A stretch of 64,000 nt of DNA, taken from assembly GCF_900112495.1 (NCBI RefSeq), contig NZ_FOMA01000003.1:59510-123509 (forward strand), in the 5' to 3' direction. The notes under the pieces were generated by a model. It was not told the origin of the DNA. It did not search any database and saw nothing but the letters and a program-made list of their open reading frames with translations. Origin of the DNA: Bacillus sp. OV322 (GTDB taxonomy: Bacteria > Bacillota > Bacilli > Bacillales > DSM-1321). The translations under genes were made by a program, and so were the position numbers. Every line of letters begins with the position of its first letter. The stretch's first letter is position 1. Below are positions 18,082-28,631 of the stretch, piece after piece.

Positions 18082-18774
18082 TTGAGTGATTTTAAGCCCA
18101 TACAGAATAATTCAAGACTTAGCAAAGTGAAGCAAAAAAAGATGAATCGAATATACAACGTGCTGATTGTGGTTATGTCCTTATTAATCATCGTGGTAGG
18201 AGCCACTATTTTCATTGGCAATAAAGATCAAAGCGCTGCACCTGAGAAAGCCCCGAGCGCCGCAAAAGATAAAAATAGCACAACAAAAAAGGAAAGCCCT
18301 GCAAAGGAAAATAAGGATGATGCCTCCGTCCAGGCTTCAGGGGAAGAAACAGATAGCGCTGCTGCTGATGACAGCACGGATGATTCCGGGGAGACCAAGG
18401 ATACCGCGGATGAAAACCAGAAAGCCGATTTAAAAGAAGTGCAGGATAAGAGCGATTCAAATGTCGACAAAGCCTATGAAAGCAAAGACTGGAAAACAGT
18501 AGGCACTACCCAGACCGGGCAGCATACTACTTCCTTTGACAAAGGCTCTGCAGACTGGAAAGAGATGACGAAGGCTCTTGCCTACGGTGCTGGAATTGAT
18601 GAGAGCAATATGACAACATGGTGGCTTCAAAACGGAGGCTCCCCGAATACGGCAGTCGGAACGGTTTCAGCCAAAAATGATCCGCAATCCTACCGTGTTT
18701 ATCTTCAGTGGGAAGATGGCTCGGGCTGGAAGCCGGTTAAGATTGAAAAGCTGAAAAGCAACGATAAAAAATGA
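18082..18774 (+). CDS. yrrS: YrrS family membrane protein (DUF1510)
   Basis: A 230-residue protein with one membrane segment at about residues 22-44, a long polar linker rich in Lys, Glu, Ala, Ser and Asp (about 50-130), and a C-terminal DUF1510 domain containing DWKEMTKALAYGAGI and VYLQWEDGSGWKPVKI. In B. subtilis yrrS is cotranscribed with pbpI during sporulation, and the same spacing is seen here. TTG 18082 follows TAGGGGGAT. The linker composition explains the many spurious frames on both strands. Confidence 0.9.
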   Translation: MSDFKPIQNNSRLSKVKQKKMNRIYNVLIVVMSLLIIVVGATIFIGNKDQSAAPEKAPSAAKDKNSTTKKESPAKENKDDASVQASGEETDSAAADDSTDDSGETKDTADENQKADLKEVQDKSDSNVDKAYESKDWKTVGTTQTGQHTTSFDKGSADWKEMTKALAYGAGIDESNMTTWWLQNGGSPNTAVGTVSAKNDPQSYRVYLQWEDGSGWKPVKIEKLKSNDKK

Positions 18775-18782
18775 TTTTCCTA

Positions 18783-18814
18783 AAAAGGCCCAGGCATTGA
18801 CCCGGGCCTTTTCT
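18783..18814 (+). terminator. Terminator after yrrS
   Basis: AAAAGGCCC / GGGCCTTTT arms, then a T-rich tail. Confidence 0.88.
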
Positions 18815-18844
18815 TTGTTTCCTGCTTAGTCCGTTCATATTTTA

Positions 18845-19051
18845 TCAGGACTTCGCTTTAAAGTGTACGACTGCGCTGTAAAATCTTCTTCCTTCTTCCG
18901 TTACATGCATTTGATGGGAAACAGCATGTACACCAAGCAAAATTGCCTTGTTCACTTCTATTTGTGCTTCTACCTTTTTCTCCAGATCTTTCAGGCTTTC
19001 TGCTTCAAAAAATTCTACTTTATCCTGAATGAAATCCAGCTGAAAATTCAT
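18845..19051 (-). CDS. yrzA: YrzA family protein (DUF2536)
   Basis: A 68-residue soluble protein starting MNFQLDFIQDKVEFFEAE, typical of the DUF2536/YrzA family. The function is unknown. It lies on the minus strand between yrrS and yrrT, exactly its place in B. subtilis. The minus-strand ribosome binding site is AGGGAT just upstream of the ATG at 19051. Confidence 0.85.
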   Translation of the reverse strand: MNFQLDFIQDKVEFFEAESLKDLEKKVEAQIEVNKAILLGVHAVSHQMHVTEEGRRFYSAVVHFKAKS

Positions 19052-19233
19052 ATCTATCCCTCCGTAATCTGTTCATCACAAATGCTATTGCTGAAGCATA
19101 GGATACTTCACAGATAAGTGTATCATGTTTATGGGGAATCTCTCTGTCTATTTTTATTAAAAAAATGCTTTAGGGAAATGCGAAGTACTTGATGGAATCT
19201 TTGACATGTGTTAAATTTAGAACAGTTTCACGC

Positions 19234-19259
19234 TAAAACACACTATACTGATAGGAATT
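19234..19259 (+). promoter_or_regulatory. Candidate CymR operator and -10 region before yrrT
   Basis: The segment ends ATAGGAATT, matching the conserved right half of the CymR cysteine-repressor box as I remember it, and the upstream half is partly matched. It overlaps a TATACT -10 box (19244-19249). In B. subtilis this operon is controlled by CymR, so the site fits, but the match was judged by eye. Confidence 0.45.
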
Positions 19260-19289
19260 ATTTACTTTATAATAAAAAAGGTGATTATA

Positions 19290-19928
19290 ATGGGAAGAGA
19301 ATTTTTGGATTTATTTGAAGAATGGTCGGAATCGTATGATGATACAGTAGTGGGAAAAGATATAGAATATCAGGAAGTATTTAAAAATTACGAACTGATC
19401 CTAGAAAGCGTGGCCAAGCGGGCTCATGGCCATGTTATTGAGTTTGGGGCCGGAACAGGAAATCTTACTGAAAAGCTGCTGCAGGCAGGCCTGAGTGTAA
19501 CCTGTGTGGAGCCTTCTCCTGCTATGAGGGAAAAAGCAATCGAGAAGCTACCGGCCGGAACAGACATCCAGGATGGAGATTTTATTGATTACAACCGTCC
19601 AAAAAAGGTCGATACCATCGTCAGCACATATGCGTTTCATCATCTGACAGATGATGAAAAGGAAAAAGCTTTGGCGGACTATGGAAAATTACTGAAAACT
19701 GGTGGTAAAATAGTGTTTGCAGATACTATGTATCAATCCAAGGAAGCTTACAGCCAAGCTATACGCGAAGCACAGGAAGCAGGATTTCATAATCTGGCAA
19801 ATGATTTGCAGACAGAGTACTATACAACCATTCCGTTTTTTGAATCTGTATTAGAAGCAAACGGCTTTGAAGTAAGCTTTGACCGGTGCAACCAATTTGT
19901 CTGGATTATGGAAGCGGAAAAATTATAG
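19290..19928 (+). CDS. yrrT: SAM-dependent methyltransferase YrrT
   Basis: A 212-residue class I methyltransferase. Motif I is [16 protein letters not shown] and the next acidic strand is [10 protein letters not shown]; the motif IV region is [13 protein letters not shown]. It is the first gene of the operon that recycles homocysteine to cysteine, supplying S-adenosylhomocysteine to mtnN. The methyl acceptor is unknown. ATG 19290 follows AAAAAAGGTGAT; a GTG at 19281 overlaps that site and is less likely. Confidence 0.9.
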   Translation: MGREFLDLFEEWSESYDDTVVGKDIEYQEVFKNYELILESVAKRAHGHVIEFGAGTGNLTEKLLQAGLSVTCVEPSPAMREKAIEKLPAGTDIQDGDFIDYNRPKKVDTIVSTYAFHHLTDDEKEKALADYGKLLKTGGKIVFADTMYQSKEAYSQAIREAQEAGFHNLANDLQTEYYTTIPFFESVLEANGFEVSFDRCNQFVWIMEAEKL

Positions 19929-19942
19929 GAAGAGGTTTAATA

Positions 19943-20638
19943 ATGAAAGCAGCCATAATCGGAGCAATGGAAGAAGAAGTAACTATTTTACGGGATAAGC
20001 TGGAAAATCTTGAACAGGTAACAATCGCAGGCAGCGAATTCAATAAAGGAATGCTGGACGGTGTAGAAGTAATTCTATTAAAATCAGGAATCGGCAAGGT
20101 AAACGCGGCGATGTCAACGGCGATCCTGCTTGAAAAGTTCAAGCCTGACGCAGTGATTAATACAGGCTCTGCAGGCGGATATCTTCCTTCATTGAATGTA
20201 GGCGACGTGGTCATTTCAACAGAAGTGCGCCATCACGATGTGGATGTAACCATCTTTGGATATGAGTATGGGCAAGTCCCTCAAATGCCGGCAGCATTTG
20301 CCTCGGATCCGGCTCTTCTGAAGATTGCTGAAGAAGCTGCAAAGGAAATAAATGGTATCCAGGTGGCAAAAGGCCTGATTGTTACAGGTGATTCGTTTAT
20401 GCATGATCCTGAGCGTGTTGAATTTGTCCGCAGCCAGTTTACTGACCTTGCAGCAGTGGAAATGGAGGCAGCGGCTATTGCCCAGGTGGCGTACCAGTTT
20501 GGCGTACCTTGTGTGATTATCCGGTCACTTTCTGATATTGCAGGAAAGGAATCAAATGTATCCTTTGAGCAGTTTTTAGAAACTGCTGCCCTGAATTCCA
20601 CAGAGCTTATTTTACACATGATAAAGCAGATGAAGTAA
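19943..20638 (+). CDS. mtnN: 5'-methylthioadenosine/S-adenosylhomocysteine nucleosidase
   Basis: Hydrolyses methylthioadenosine and S-adenosylhomocysteine to adenine plus methylthioribose or S-ribosylhomocysteine. 231 residues. It opens [11 protein letters not shown] with the catalytic-site Glu near residue 12, and has [20 protein letters not shown] (ribose-binding ME) and SLSDIAG with the catalytic Asp. ATG 19943 follows GGAAGAGG, 14 bases after yrrT stops, so the two are cotranscribed. Confidence 0.96.
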   Translation: MKAAIIGAMEEEVTILRDKLENLEQVTIAGSEFNKGMLDGVEVILLKSGIGKVNAAMSTAILLEKFKPDAVINTGSAGGYLPSLNVGDVVISTEVRHHDVDVTIFGYEYGQVPQMPAAFASDPALLKIAEEAAKEINGIQVAKGLIVTGDSFMHDPERVEFVRSQFTDLAAVEMEAAAIAQVAYQFGVPCVIIRSLSDIAGKESNVSFEQFLETAALNSTELILHMIKQMK

Positions 20639-20642
20639 AAAA

Positions 20643-20675
20643 GCAGGGGGCAAAAAAGCATCAAATGCCCCCTGT
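20643..20675 (+). other. Intercistronic hairpin between mtnN and mccA
   Basis: Perfect 9-bp stem CAGGGGGCA / TGCCCCCTG with a 13-base loop and no T run. It could stabilise the upstream mRNA or mark an RNA processing site rather than terminate. Confidence 0.55.
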
Positions 20676-20728
20676 TATATCAAGACACAGCGGCGGTTAC
20701 GAATCAGCCGTGAAAGGTGCGTTGAGAA

Positions 20729-22791
<2,063 letters not shown>

Positions 22792-22803
22792 AAATCAAAG
22801 CAA

Positions 22804-22843
22804 AAGCAGGATTCTTCCCTTTGGAGGAGTCCTGTTTTTTTTT
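22804..22843 (+). terminator. Terminator after mccB
   Basis: CAGGATTCTTCC / GGAGGAGTCCTG imperfect stem around CTTT, then nine T. Confidence 0.88.
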
Positions 22844-22876
22844 CCGCTTCGTGCAGGCAGCATCCCTATTATCATG

Positions 22877-23686
22877 TCAGAGGACAGGCTTTGTTCCTAT
22901 TACGGCCGCAGCATTCAGTTCACTGTCATGTACGGCTCTGGTGATCAGGCCATGTTGAGCAAATATTTCAAAGGTCTGCCATGCCTGTTTCCTGCTGGTC
23001 TCGACTATGACATGGCCAAGAGGCGCCAGCCATTGGCAAGCCTCTGATGCTATCCTGCGATGGAAATCCAGGCCATCAATTCCGCCGTTAAGTGCAGCCT
23101 TGGATTCATGATTGCGGGACTCCCGCGGCAAAAGCCTGATTGCCCGGGTTGGAACGTAGGGGGCATTTGCAACAAGGATATCGACACGCCCGCGCAAAAC
23201 GGATGGCAAAGGCTTGCAGAGATCTCCTTCTAAGACAAGAGCGCCTATAGAAGCAAGGTTTCTCCTTGCACATTGCACGGAGTGGGGGTCGATGTCTGCA
23301 GCGTACAGTTCAATCCCGCCCAGGGCTTTGTCCAGGGCCGCGCCTACTGCCCCAGTACCGCAGCATATGTCTGCAACAACTGCCCCCTGCATATCTAAGC
23401 GGGCCGCCTGTTTAACTAAAAATTCAGTACGCCTTCGGGGAACAAAGACTCCAGGCTCCACTGCTATCCTGATTCCGCAGAAATCCGCCCAGCCAAGTAC
23501 ATATTCAAGCGGTACCCCAGTTGCCCTCCTATCTGCCATTTCTGTAAGAGATTCCAATGACTGTGCCTCTGTGACAAGCAATCTGGCTTCATCCTCAGCA
23601 AAAACGCAGCCAGCATGGCGAAGTTTCGCTGCGATTGCCTTTTCTGTTTCTTTATCTATATTAATAATAATCTCACCGCTTTTCAT
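22877..23686 (-). CDS. PrmC-related putative protein N5-glutamine methyltransferase
   Basis: A 269-residue SAM methyltransferase resembling HemK/PrmC but of the divergent PrmC-related class. SAM motif I is VADICCGTGAVGAAL, the next acidic strand is LYAADIDPHS, and the catalytic NPPY motif appears as NAPY (VANAPYVPT). The N-terminal helical part has VPLEYVLGWADF, equivalent to the PrmC segment before the catalytic domain. The true prmC sits with prfA elsewhere in Bacillus genomes, so this is a second, accessory copy. The codon use looks richer in GC than its neighbours. It is a lone minus-strand gene at the left edge of the sugar island. The substrate is unknown. Confidence 0.75.
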   Translation of the reverse strand: MKSGEIIINIDKETEKAIAAKLRHAGCVFAEDEARLLVTEAQSLESLTEMADRRATGVPLEYVLGWADFCGIRIAVEPGVFVPRRRTEFLVKQAARLDMQGAVVADICCGTGAVGAALDKALGGIELYAADIDPHSVQCARRNLASIGALVLEGDLCKPLPSVLRGRVDILVANAPYVPTRAIRLLPRESRNHESKAALNGGIDGLDFHRRIASEACQWLAPLGHVIVETSRKQAWQTFEIFAQHGLITRAVHDSELNAAAVIGTKPVL

Positions 23687-23870
23687 AGCTTCTTTTGCGT
23701 ATGATAGGTAATTCGTCAGGATAGCAAAAAATCCTGTAGCATAATCGGCATTAGAGTTAAATGCTGCTTCTGCATCATAATCGCCAGCGCCTTAAAGAAA
23801 GTCTATAAAACTATAAAATATTTTTTGCGAAAATGGTTGAAAATTATGAAACTTTGTTTTAAAGTGTAAT

Positions 23871-23897
23871 TGTAAACGATTTCAGAAATCGTTTACA
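23871..23897. promoter_or_regulatory. 27-bp palindromic operator with embedded cre-like site
   Basis: Perfect palindrome TGTAAACGATTTC-A-GAAATCGTTTACA, 46 bases before the LacI-type gene. The left 14 bases, TGTAAACGATTTCA, fit the catabolite-responsive-element consensus TGWNANCGNTNWCA at every fixed position. It may bind the adjacent LacI-family regulator, CcpA, or both. Confidence 0.8.
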
Positions 23898-23942
23898 CGA
23901 GCGCTGAAAATTTTTTATAAGGAGGGAAAAGGAGGCGTTTTT

Positions 23943-24932
23943 TTGACAACGATTGCGGATGTAGCCAGTCTGGCAGGGCTTTCCAATGCGACTGTATCGC
24001 GTGTGATTAATAATCATCCCAATGTGACTGAAGAAAAAAAACAAAAAGTCAGGGAAGCGATGGAGGCACTTAATTATTTTCCTAATTCATCAGCCCAGCG
24101 GCTGCGGAACCAAAAAACAGATACTATTGCCATCTTAATTCCAATCTTGACTAATCCTTTTTTTGCTTATCTTCTTGAGGCAATAGATACTGTTGCAACA
24201 CAGAACAATCTGCAGCTCCTTGTTTGCCAGACGAGGTACGACAAAAAGAAAGAACTCAAATTTCTGCAATTGCTCAAAACGAAACAGGTGGATGGCCTAA
24301 TTTTGACATCCATTGAAAATGACTGGGAAATAATTGAGGAGTATACCTCATGCGGTCCCATGGTCTTATGCAATGAATATGACAGGCGCGCGAACATTCC
24401 GACTGTCCGGCTGAACCAGCTCGAGGCAGGATACTTAGGAACAAAGCATTTACTGAAAATGGGACATAAGAAAGTCGCCATCACAAGCGGCGGGAAAAGC
24501 AGCCTGGCAAGGGACAGGGACCGCGGAATCCAAAAGGCGCTGAATGAATACGGTATCCATGTACGCCAGGAATGGCGTGTCTCAAACGTCTTTAACATGG
24601 AAGACGGGTGCAGGGTATTCCAATATCTGCAGAACCTTCCAGACAAGCCGACAGCTGTATTCACAGGAAGTGACCAGGTAGCTGCGGGCATGCTGGTCGA
24701 AGCAAAAAAAAACGGAATCTCGATCCCGCAGGATTTTGCCGTGATGGGCTTTGATGACCAGCCGATATCAAGGGCGATGGATCCGGAGCTTACAACAATA
24801 AAACAGCCGGTCGAGGAAATGGGCCGGATCGCCATGGAAAAGATCATTGATGCTATCAATGGGAAAAATGATTCCGCGATGAAGCATACTTTATTGCCAT
24901 TTGAATTGGTTGTGCGAGGCTCTACAAAATGA
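23943..24932 (+). CDS. LacI family transcriptional regulator
   Basis: A 329-residue regulator with an N-terminal helix-turn-helix (TTIADVASLAGLSNATVSRV) and hinge helix (NSSAQRLRNQ). The periplasmic-binding-protein-like effector domain has DTIAILIPILTNPFFAYLLE and the typical VMGFDDQPIS. TTG 23943 follows AAGGAGG at 23930-23936. It heads the sugar import and oxidation genes and is very likely their repressor. The effector is probably the imported sugar or a derivative. Confidence 0.93.
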   Translation: MTTIADVASLAGLSNATVSRVINNHPNVTEEKKQKVREAMEALNYFPNSSAQRLRNQKTDTIAILIPILTNPFFAYLLEAIDTVATQNNLQLLVCQTRYDKKKELKFLQLLKTKQVDGLILTSIENDWEIIEEYTSCGPMVLCNEYDRRANIPTVRLNQLEAGYLGTKHLLKMGHKKVAITSGGKSSLARDRDRGIQKALNEYGIHVRQEWRVSNVFNMEDGCRVFQYLQNLPDKPTAVFTGSDQVAAGMLVEAKKNGISIPQDFAVMGFDDQPISRAMDPELTTIKQPVEEMGRIAMEKIIDAINGKNDSAMKHTLLPFELVVRGSTK

Positions 24933-24963
24933 AACCGACTATAAAATTATTGGGGGACCATAC

Positions 24964-26277
24964 ATGAAAAAGTCCATGAAAATGAAATGGCTCACGGTTT
25001 TTGCTACACTCTCACTTGCACTGACAGCTTGCAGTTCAAGCGATACGAGCTCAACAGACAAGGGCGGAGAGAAGGATTCCAGCAAGGGTAAAGATGAAAA
25101 AGTAACATTGACATATGCCCGCGGCAAGGACGTGACACAGGGCACGACCAAAATGGTGGAGGCGTTTGAAAAATCCCATCCAAACATCAAAATCAACTTC
25201 AAACAGATGCCTGCTGACACTGGACAGCAGCATGACCAATACATTACGGCATTCAACGCCAAGTCATCTGAAATTGACGTCATCGATATGGACGTAATTT
25301 GGCCGGCAGAATTCGCGCAGGCAGACTATGTGCTTCCGCTTGACCGATTCATCCAGGCTGACCATATTGACCTGAACGAATACAACCAGGGCGCACTTGC
25401 AGCATCCCAGTTCAACGGGAAACAATGGGCGCTTCCAAAATTCATTGATGCAGGACTTCTTTTCTACCGCAAAGATCTTGTAAAAGACAGTGATGTCCCT
25501 AAAACATGGGATGACCTGCTTAAACAGGCAAAAGCATTGAAAGGAAAAGGCGGCACTAAATTTGGATATATCATGCAGGCCAAGCAATATGAAGGCCTTG
25601 TATGTAACGCTGTTGAATTCGTTTCTGCTTACGGCGGCCAATTCATCAACGAAAAAAATGAAGTAACTGTAAACAGCCCGCAAACAATCAAAGGCTTAAA
25701 GAAAATGGTTGAAGTGGCAAAATCATCAGTAGTGCCAGGAAATGTAACTACCTTCACTGAAATTGAAAGCGACCAGGCGTTCATCGAAGGCCAGACTCCT
25801 TTCCTTCGCAACTGGCCATATGAATACGCAAGTGCCAATGATAAAGAAAAATCAAAAATTGCCGGCAAAGTCGGAATCGCTCCGCTTCCTTCCGGTGACA
25901 AAGGATCAGGTGCTGCACTTGGCGGCTGGATGGCTGGAATCAACAAAAACTCCAAGCATCCAAAAGAAGCATGGGAATTCCTGAAATTCATGGCTGGACC
26001 TGAAGGCCAGAAAATCGATGCTATTTACGGCGGTCACGCACCGACCATTCTTAGTCTTTATAATGATCAAGAGGTTATCAAAGCTAACCCTACTTTTGCA
26101 GACAAAGGCTTCCAGGATGGCTTAAAGGCTGCGGTTTCACGCCCGGTTGCTCCTAACTATCCAGAAATCTCAGAAATCATTCAAATCCACGTTTCCAAAG
26201 CAATTGCAGGACAGGAAACAGTTGAACAGGCTGTACAGAATATGGAAAAAGAAATGAAGGCAAAACTTAAATCCTAA
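24964..26277 (+). CDS. Sugar ABC transporter substrate-binding lipoprotein
   Basis: Extracytoplasmic solute-binding protein of family 1. 437 residues with a signal peptide (KKSMKMKWLTVFATLSLALTAC) and lipidated Cys at about 21, followed by a Ser/Asp/Lys-rich linker. The mature domain has VTLTYARGKDVTQGTTKMVE, DVIDMDVIWPAEFAQ and GWMAGINKNSKHPKEAWEFL, typical of maltose/trehalose-type binders. ATG 24964 follows GGGGGACC. A long hairpin separates it from the permease genes, which fits its expected higher expression. Confidence 0.93.
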   Translation: MKKSMKMKWLTVFATLSLALTACSSSDTSSTDKGGEKDSSKGKDEKVTLTYARGKDVTQGTTKMVEAFEKSHPNIKINFKQMPADTGQQHDQYITAFNAKSSEIDVIDMDVIWPAEFAQADYVLPLDRFIQADHIDLNEYNQGALAASQFNGKQWALPKFIDAGLLFYRKDLVKDSDVPKTWDDLLKQAKALKGKGGTKFGYIMQAKQYEGLVCNAVEFVSAYGGQFINEKNEVTVNSPQTIKGLKKMVEVAKSSVVPGNVTTFTEIESDQAFIEGQTPFLRNWPYEYASANDKEKSKIAGKVGIAPLPSGDKGSGAALGGWMAGINKNSKHPKEAWEFLKFMAGPEGQKIDAIYGGHAPTILSLYNDQEVIKANPTFADKGFQDGLKAAVSRPVAPNYPEISEIIQIHVSKAIAGQETVEQAVQNMEKEMKAKLKS

Positions 26278-26299
26278 GTTTCGTTCACACAAGCAAGAA

Positions 26300-26370
26300 G
26301 AAGATGACTCTGTGAAGGAATCTGTGATATATACAAGCAGAGAATTCCATGGGTCATCTTCGATTTTTTC
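26300..26370 (+). terminator. Intercistronic hairpin between binding protein and permeases
   Basis: GAAGATGAC (26300-26308) pairs with GTCATCTTC (26353-26361), with further pairing GGAAT / ATTCC inside, then a T run at 26364-26369. It looks like a leaky terminator or stabiliser that lets the binding protein be made in excess over the permeases. Confidence 0.7.
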
Positions 26371-26390
26371 ATAGTATAGGAGAATGATAT

Positions 26391-27761
26391 ATGAAAAATG
26401 GCTCAGTTGGAGTAGAGAATGAACCAAGAAGAGGTGTCCCTGCACCACCGGTTAGAAAAAATAAGAAGCCTAAAAAGCAATTATCCGAAAAAAAGATCGG
26501 CTATCTGCTTGTAGCTCCGTCCCTGCTTTTGATCTTCGTGATTGCCATCTGGCCTGTCATGCAATCCTTTTACTTCAGCTTGTTTGACCTGAAGCTGAAT
26601 GATCCGACAAGGTCCGAGGTCCATCTAAGCCATAATATCGATCTCGACCGTTACCTGAACAACTATCCATTCCTCGTTGGCGCAATTGACAGCGAAATAA
26701 AGACAAGCACTGAAAAGGATCAGCTTCAAGAGGTGAAAACAGAGCTTGAAGACATGGATAAAAAACTGCAAAATGATTCAGCACTCAAAGGGCAATATCA
26801 AGCAGTAAACGATAAGCTCATGAATTTCGAACAAGTAGGAAACAAAGAAAGCATTGCAAAGATTGATAACAGCCTTGCTGAGGATTTTCGTAAAACAGGG
26901 GAGTCCATTAACAAGGAACTGAAATCGATTTCAAAAGAAACGAAGCTAACTCAGGAAAAGAAAATACTCGGGCTTGCCGCAGGCTATAAAGAAGTGGTAC
27001 AGCAGCCGAACTTCGTGGGTTTTCAGCATTATAAAGATGATTTAACGAACAGCAGAATGTGGAAGGCCATGGGCAACACGCTGACATTTACCGTAGTCTC
27101 GGTGGTGCTGGAATTTGTGATAGGACTTGCTATTGCTCTATTAATTAATAAAGCATTTGTAGGCAGGGGACTTATCAGGGCAAGCATCCTGATTCCCTGG
27201 GCAATTCCGACAGCCGTTTCTGCCATGATGTGGAAGTTCCTGTATGACGGGCAAAACGGTATCATTGCCAAATTGTTTTCATCCATCGGCATTGTCGATA
27301 AAATGGAAAACCTGCTCGTGACCGATACCGGAGCAATGTTCTCGGTCATCTTTGCAGACGTCTGGAAGACAACACCTTATATGTCACTGCTGCTGCTTGC
27401 AGGGCTTCAGACCATACCGTCCTCCCTGTACGAAGCTGCCGCGATCGATGGAGCAGGAAAATGGCGCCAATTTGTGTCCATTACCCTTCCGCTGCTGAAA
27501 TCCAGCATTCTTGTTGCCCTTTTATTCAGGACGCTTGATGCATTCCGGGTATTTGACCTTGTTTACGTTTTAACAGGAGGCGGTCCTGCCAATTCGACGG
27601 AAACCATCTCGATTCTTGCATATAAGGTCATGTTCTCCCAGACTAACTTCGGCAACGGCTCGGCCTTATCCGTAATTGTCTTTATCTGTGTAGCGGTCAT
27701 TTCAATGATTTACATTAAATTTTTGGGAAAAGATCTCTTAGGTGAGGGATCAGGCAGATAA
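26391..27761 (+). CDS. Sugar ABC permease (MalF-like) with helical insertion
   Basis: Permease of the MalF/UgpA type, but 456 residues instead of about 300. After a basic N terminus there is TM1 at about 37-60. An insertion of about 130 residues follows (roughly 75-205), rich in Lys, Glu, Gln and Asp and looking like coiled coil (DQLQEVKTELEDMDKKLQ). The usual permease pattern then resumes with NFVGFQHY. The EAA loop EAAAIDGAGKWRQF and five more membrane segments follow. The insertion should lie outside the membrane. ATG 26391 has GGAGAATG upstream. It pairs with the next permease. Confidence 0.92.
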   Translation: MKNGSVGVENEPRRGVPAPPVRKNKKPKKQLSEKKIGYLLVAPSLLLIFVIAIWPVMQSFYFSLFDLKLNDPTRSEVHLSHNIDLDRYLNNYPFLVGAIDSEIKTSTEKDQLQEVKTELEDMDKKLQNDSALKGQYQAVNDKLMNFEQVGNKESIAKIDNSLAEDFRKTGESINKELKSISKETKLTQEKKILGLAAGYKEVVQQPNFVGFQHYKDDLTNSRMWKAMGNTLTFTVVSVVLEFVIGLAIALLINKAFVGRGLIRASILIPWAIPTAVSAMMWKFLYDGQNGIIAKLFSSIGIVDKMENLLVTDTGAMFSVIFADVWKTTPYMSLLLLAGLQTIPSSLYEAAAIDGAGKWRQFVSITLPLLKSSILVALLFRTLDAFRVFDLVYVLTGGGPANSTETISILAYKVMFSQTNFGNGSALSVIVFICVAVISMIYIKFLGKDLLGEGSGR

Positions 27762-27785
27762 AGAGCCGTGAAAGGAGTGTGCACC

Positions 27786-28613
27786 ATGCAGAAAAAAGCA
27801 AGCCCGTTATTTTATGTATTTCTAGTTGTGTTTGTATTCCTCGTGATGTTTCCGTTTTTATGGATGCTGATCAGTTCAATCAAACCGGCTTCTGAGCTGT
27901 TTGGAGATCGAGCCTTTACTCCATATTCGGAGCACCCGACCTTTAAAAACTTTGTTTCTGTATTCGTAAATTATCCATTTTTGCGATATCTATGGAATAG
28001 TACAGTTGTTGCCACCATTACAACGGTTTATACCGTTTTGGTCGCATCCTTTGCGGCATATGCGATTGCAAGGCTTCAGTTCAGGGGCAAAACATTCATC
28101 CTGGGGCTGGTTTTGTCAGTTACGATGTTTCCTCAAATCGCAACTATTTCACCGATTTATATTATCTTGAAAAATCTGGGTTTAACGAATTCCTATCTGG
28201 GGTTAATTATTCCTTATACAACCTTTACGCTCCCATTATCCATCTGGCTGCTTGTGACCTTCTTCCGCAAGATTCCTTTTGATCTGGAAGAAGCTGCGAA
28301 AATCGATGGAGCCACTTTGATGCAGACATACTGGAAGGTTATTCTGCCGCTTGCGGTACCCGGGATTTTCACTACCGCTATCCTGGTATTCATCGCAGCA
28401 TGGAATGAATTCCTGTTCGCTTTGACCATCAATACAGATGAAAAATTTAAAACTGTTCCAACAGGGATCGCGATGTTCCAGGGTCAATTCACAATTCCGT
28501 GGGGAGAAATCTCAGCAGCGACCGTTGTTGTGACCATACCGCTCGTCATTATGGTTCTTATCTTCCAGCGCCGCATAGTTTCAGGCTTAACATCAGGATC
28601 TGTAAAAGAATAG
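27786..28613 (+). CDS. Sugar ABC permease (MalG-like)
   Basis: A 275-residue permease with six membrane segments; the EAA loop is EEAAKIDGATLMQTYWKVIL and the C-terminal region has AAWNEFLFAL typical of the MalG family. ATG 27786 follows AAAGGAGTG. No ATPase gene lies in the cluster, so a shared MsmK/MsmX-type ATPase elsewhere must energise the importer. Confidence 0.93.
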   Translation: MQKKASPLFYVFLVVFVFLVMFPFLWMLISSIKPASELFGDRAFTPYSEHPTFKNFVSVFVNYPFLRYLWNSTVVATITTVYTVLVASFAAYAIARLQFRGKTFILGLVLSVTMFPQIATISPIYIILKNLGLTNSYLGLIIPYTTFTLPLSIWLLVTFFRKIPFDLEEAAKIDGATLMQTYWKVILPLAVPGIFTTAILVFIAAWNEFLFALTINTDEKFKTVPTGIAMFQGQFTIPWGEISAATVVVTIPLVIMVLIFQRRIVSGLTSGSVKE

Positions 28614-28631
28614 AAAAGGAGATTAACTAAT

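Noticed and set aside
23214..23711. 165-codon plus-strand frame
   Set aside because: Antisense shadow of the PrmC-related gene, whose SAM motifs are clear.
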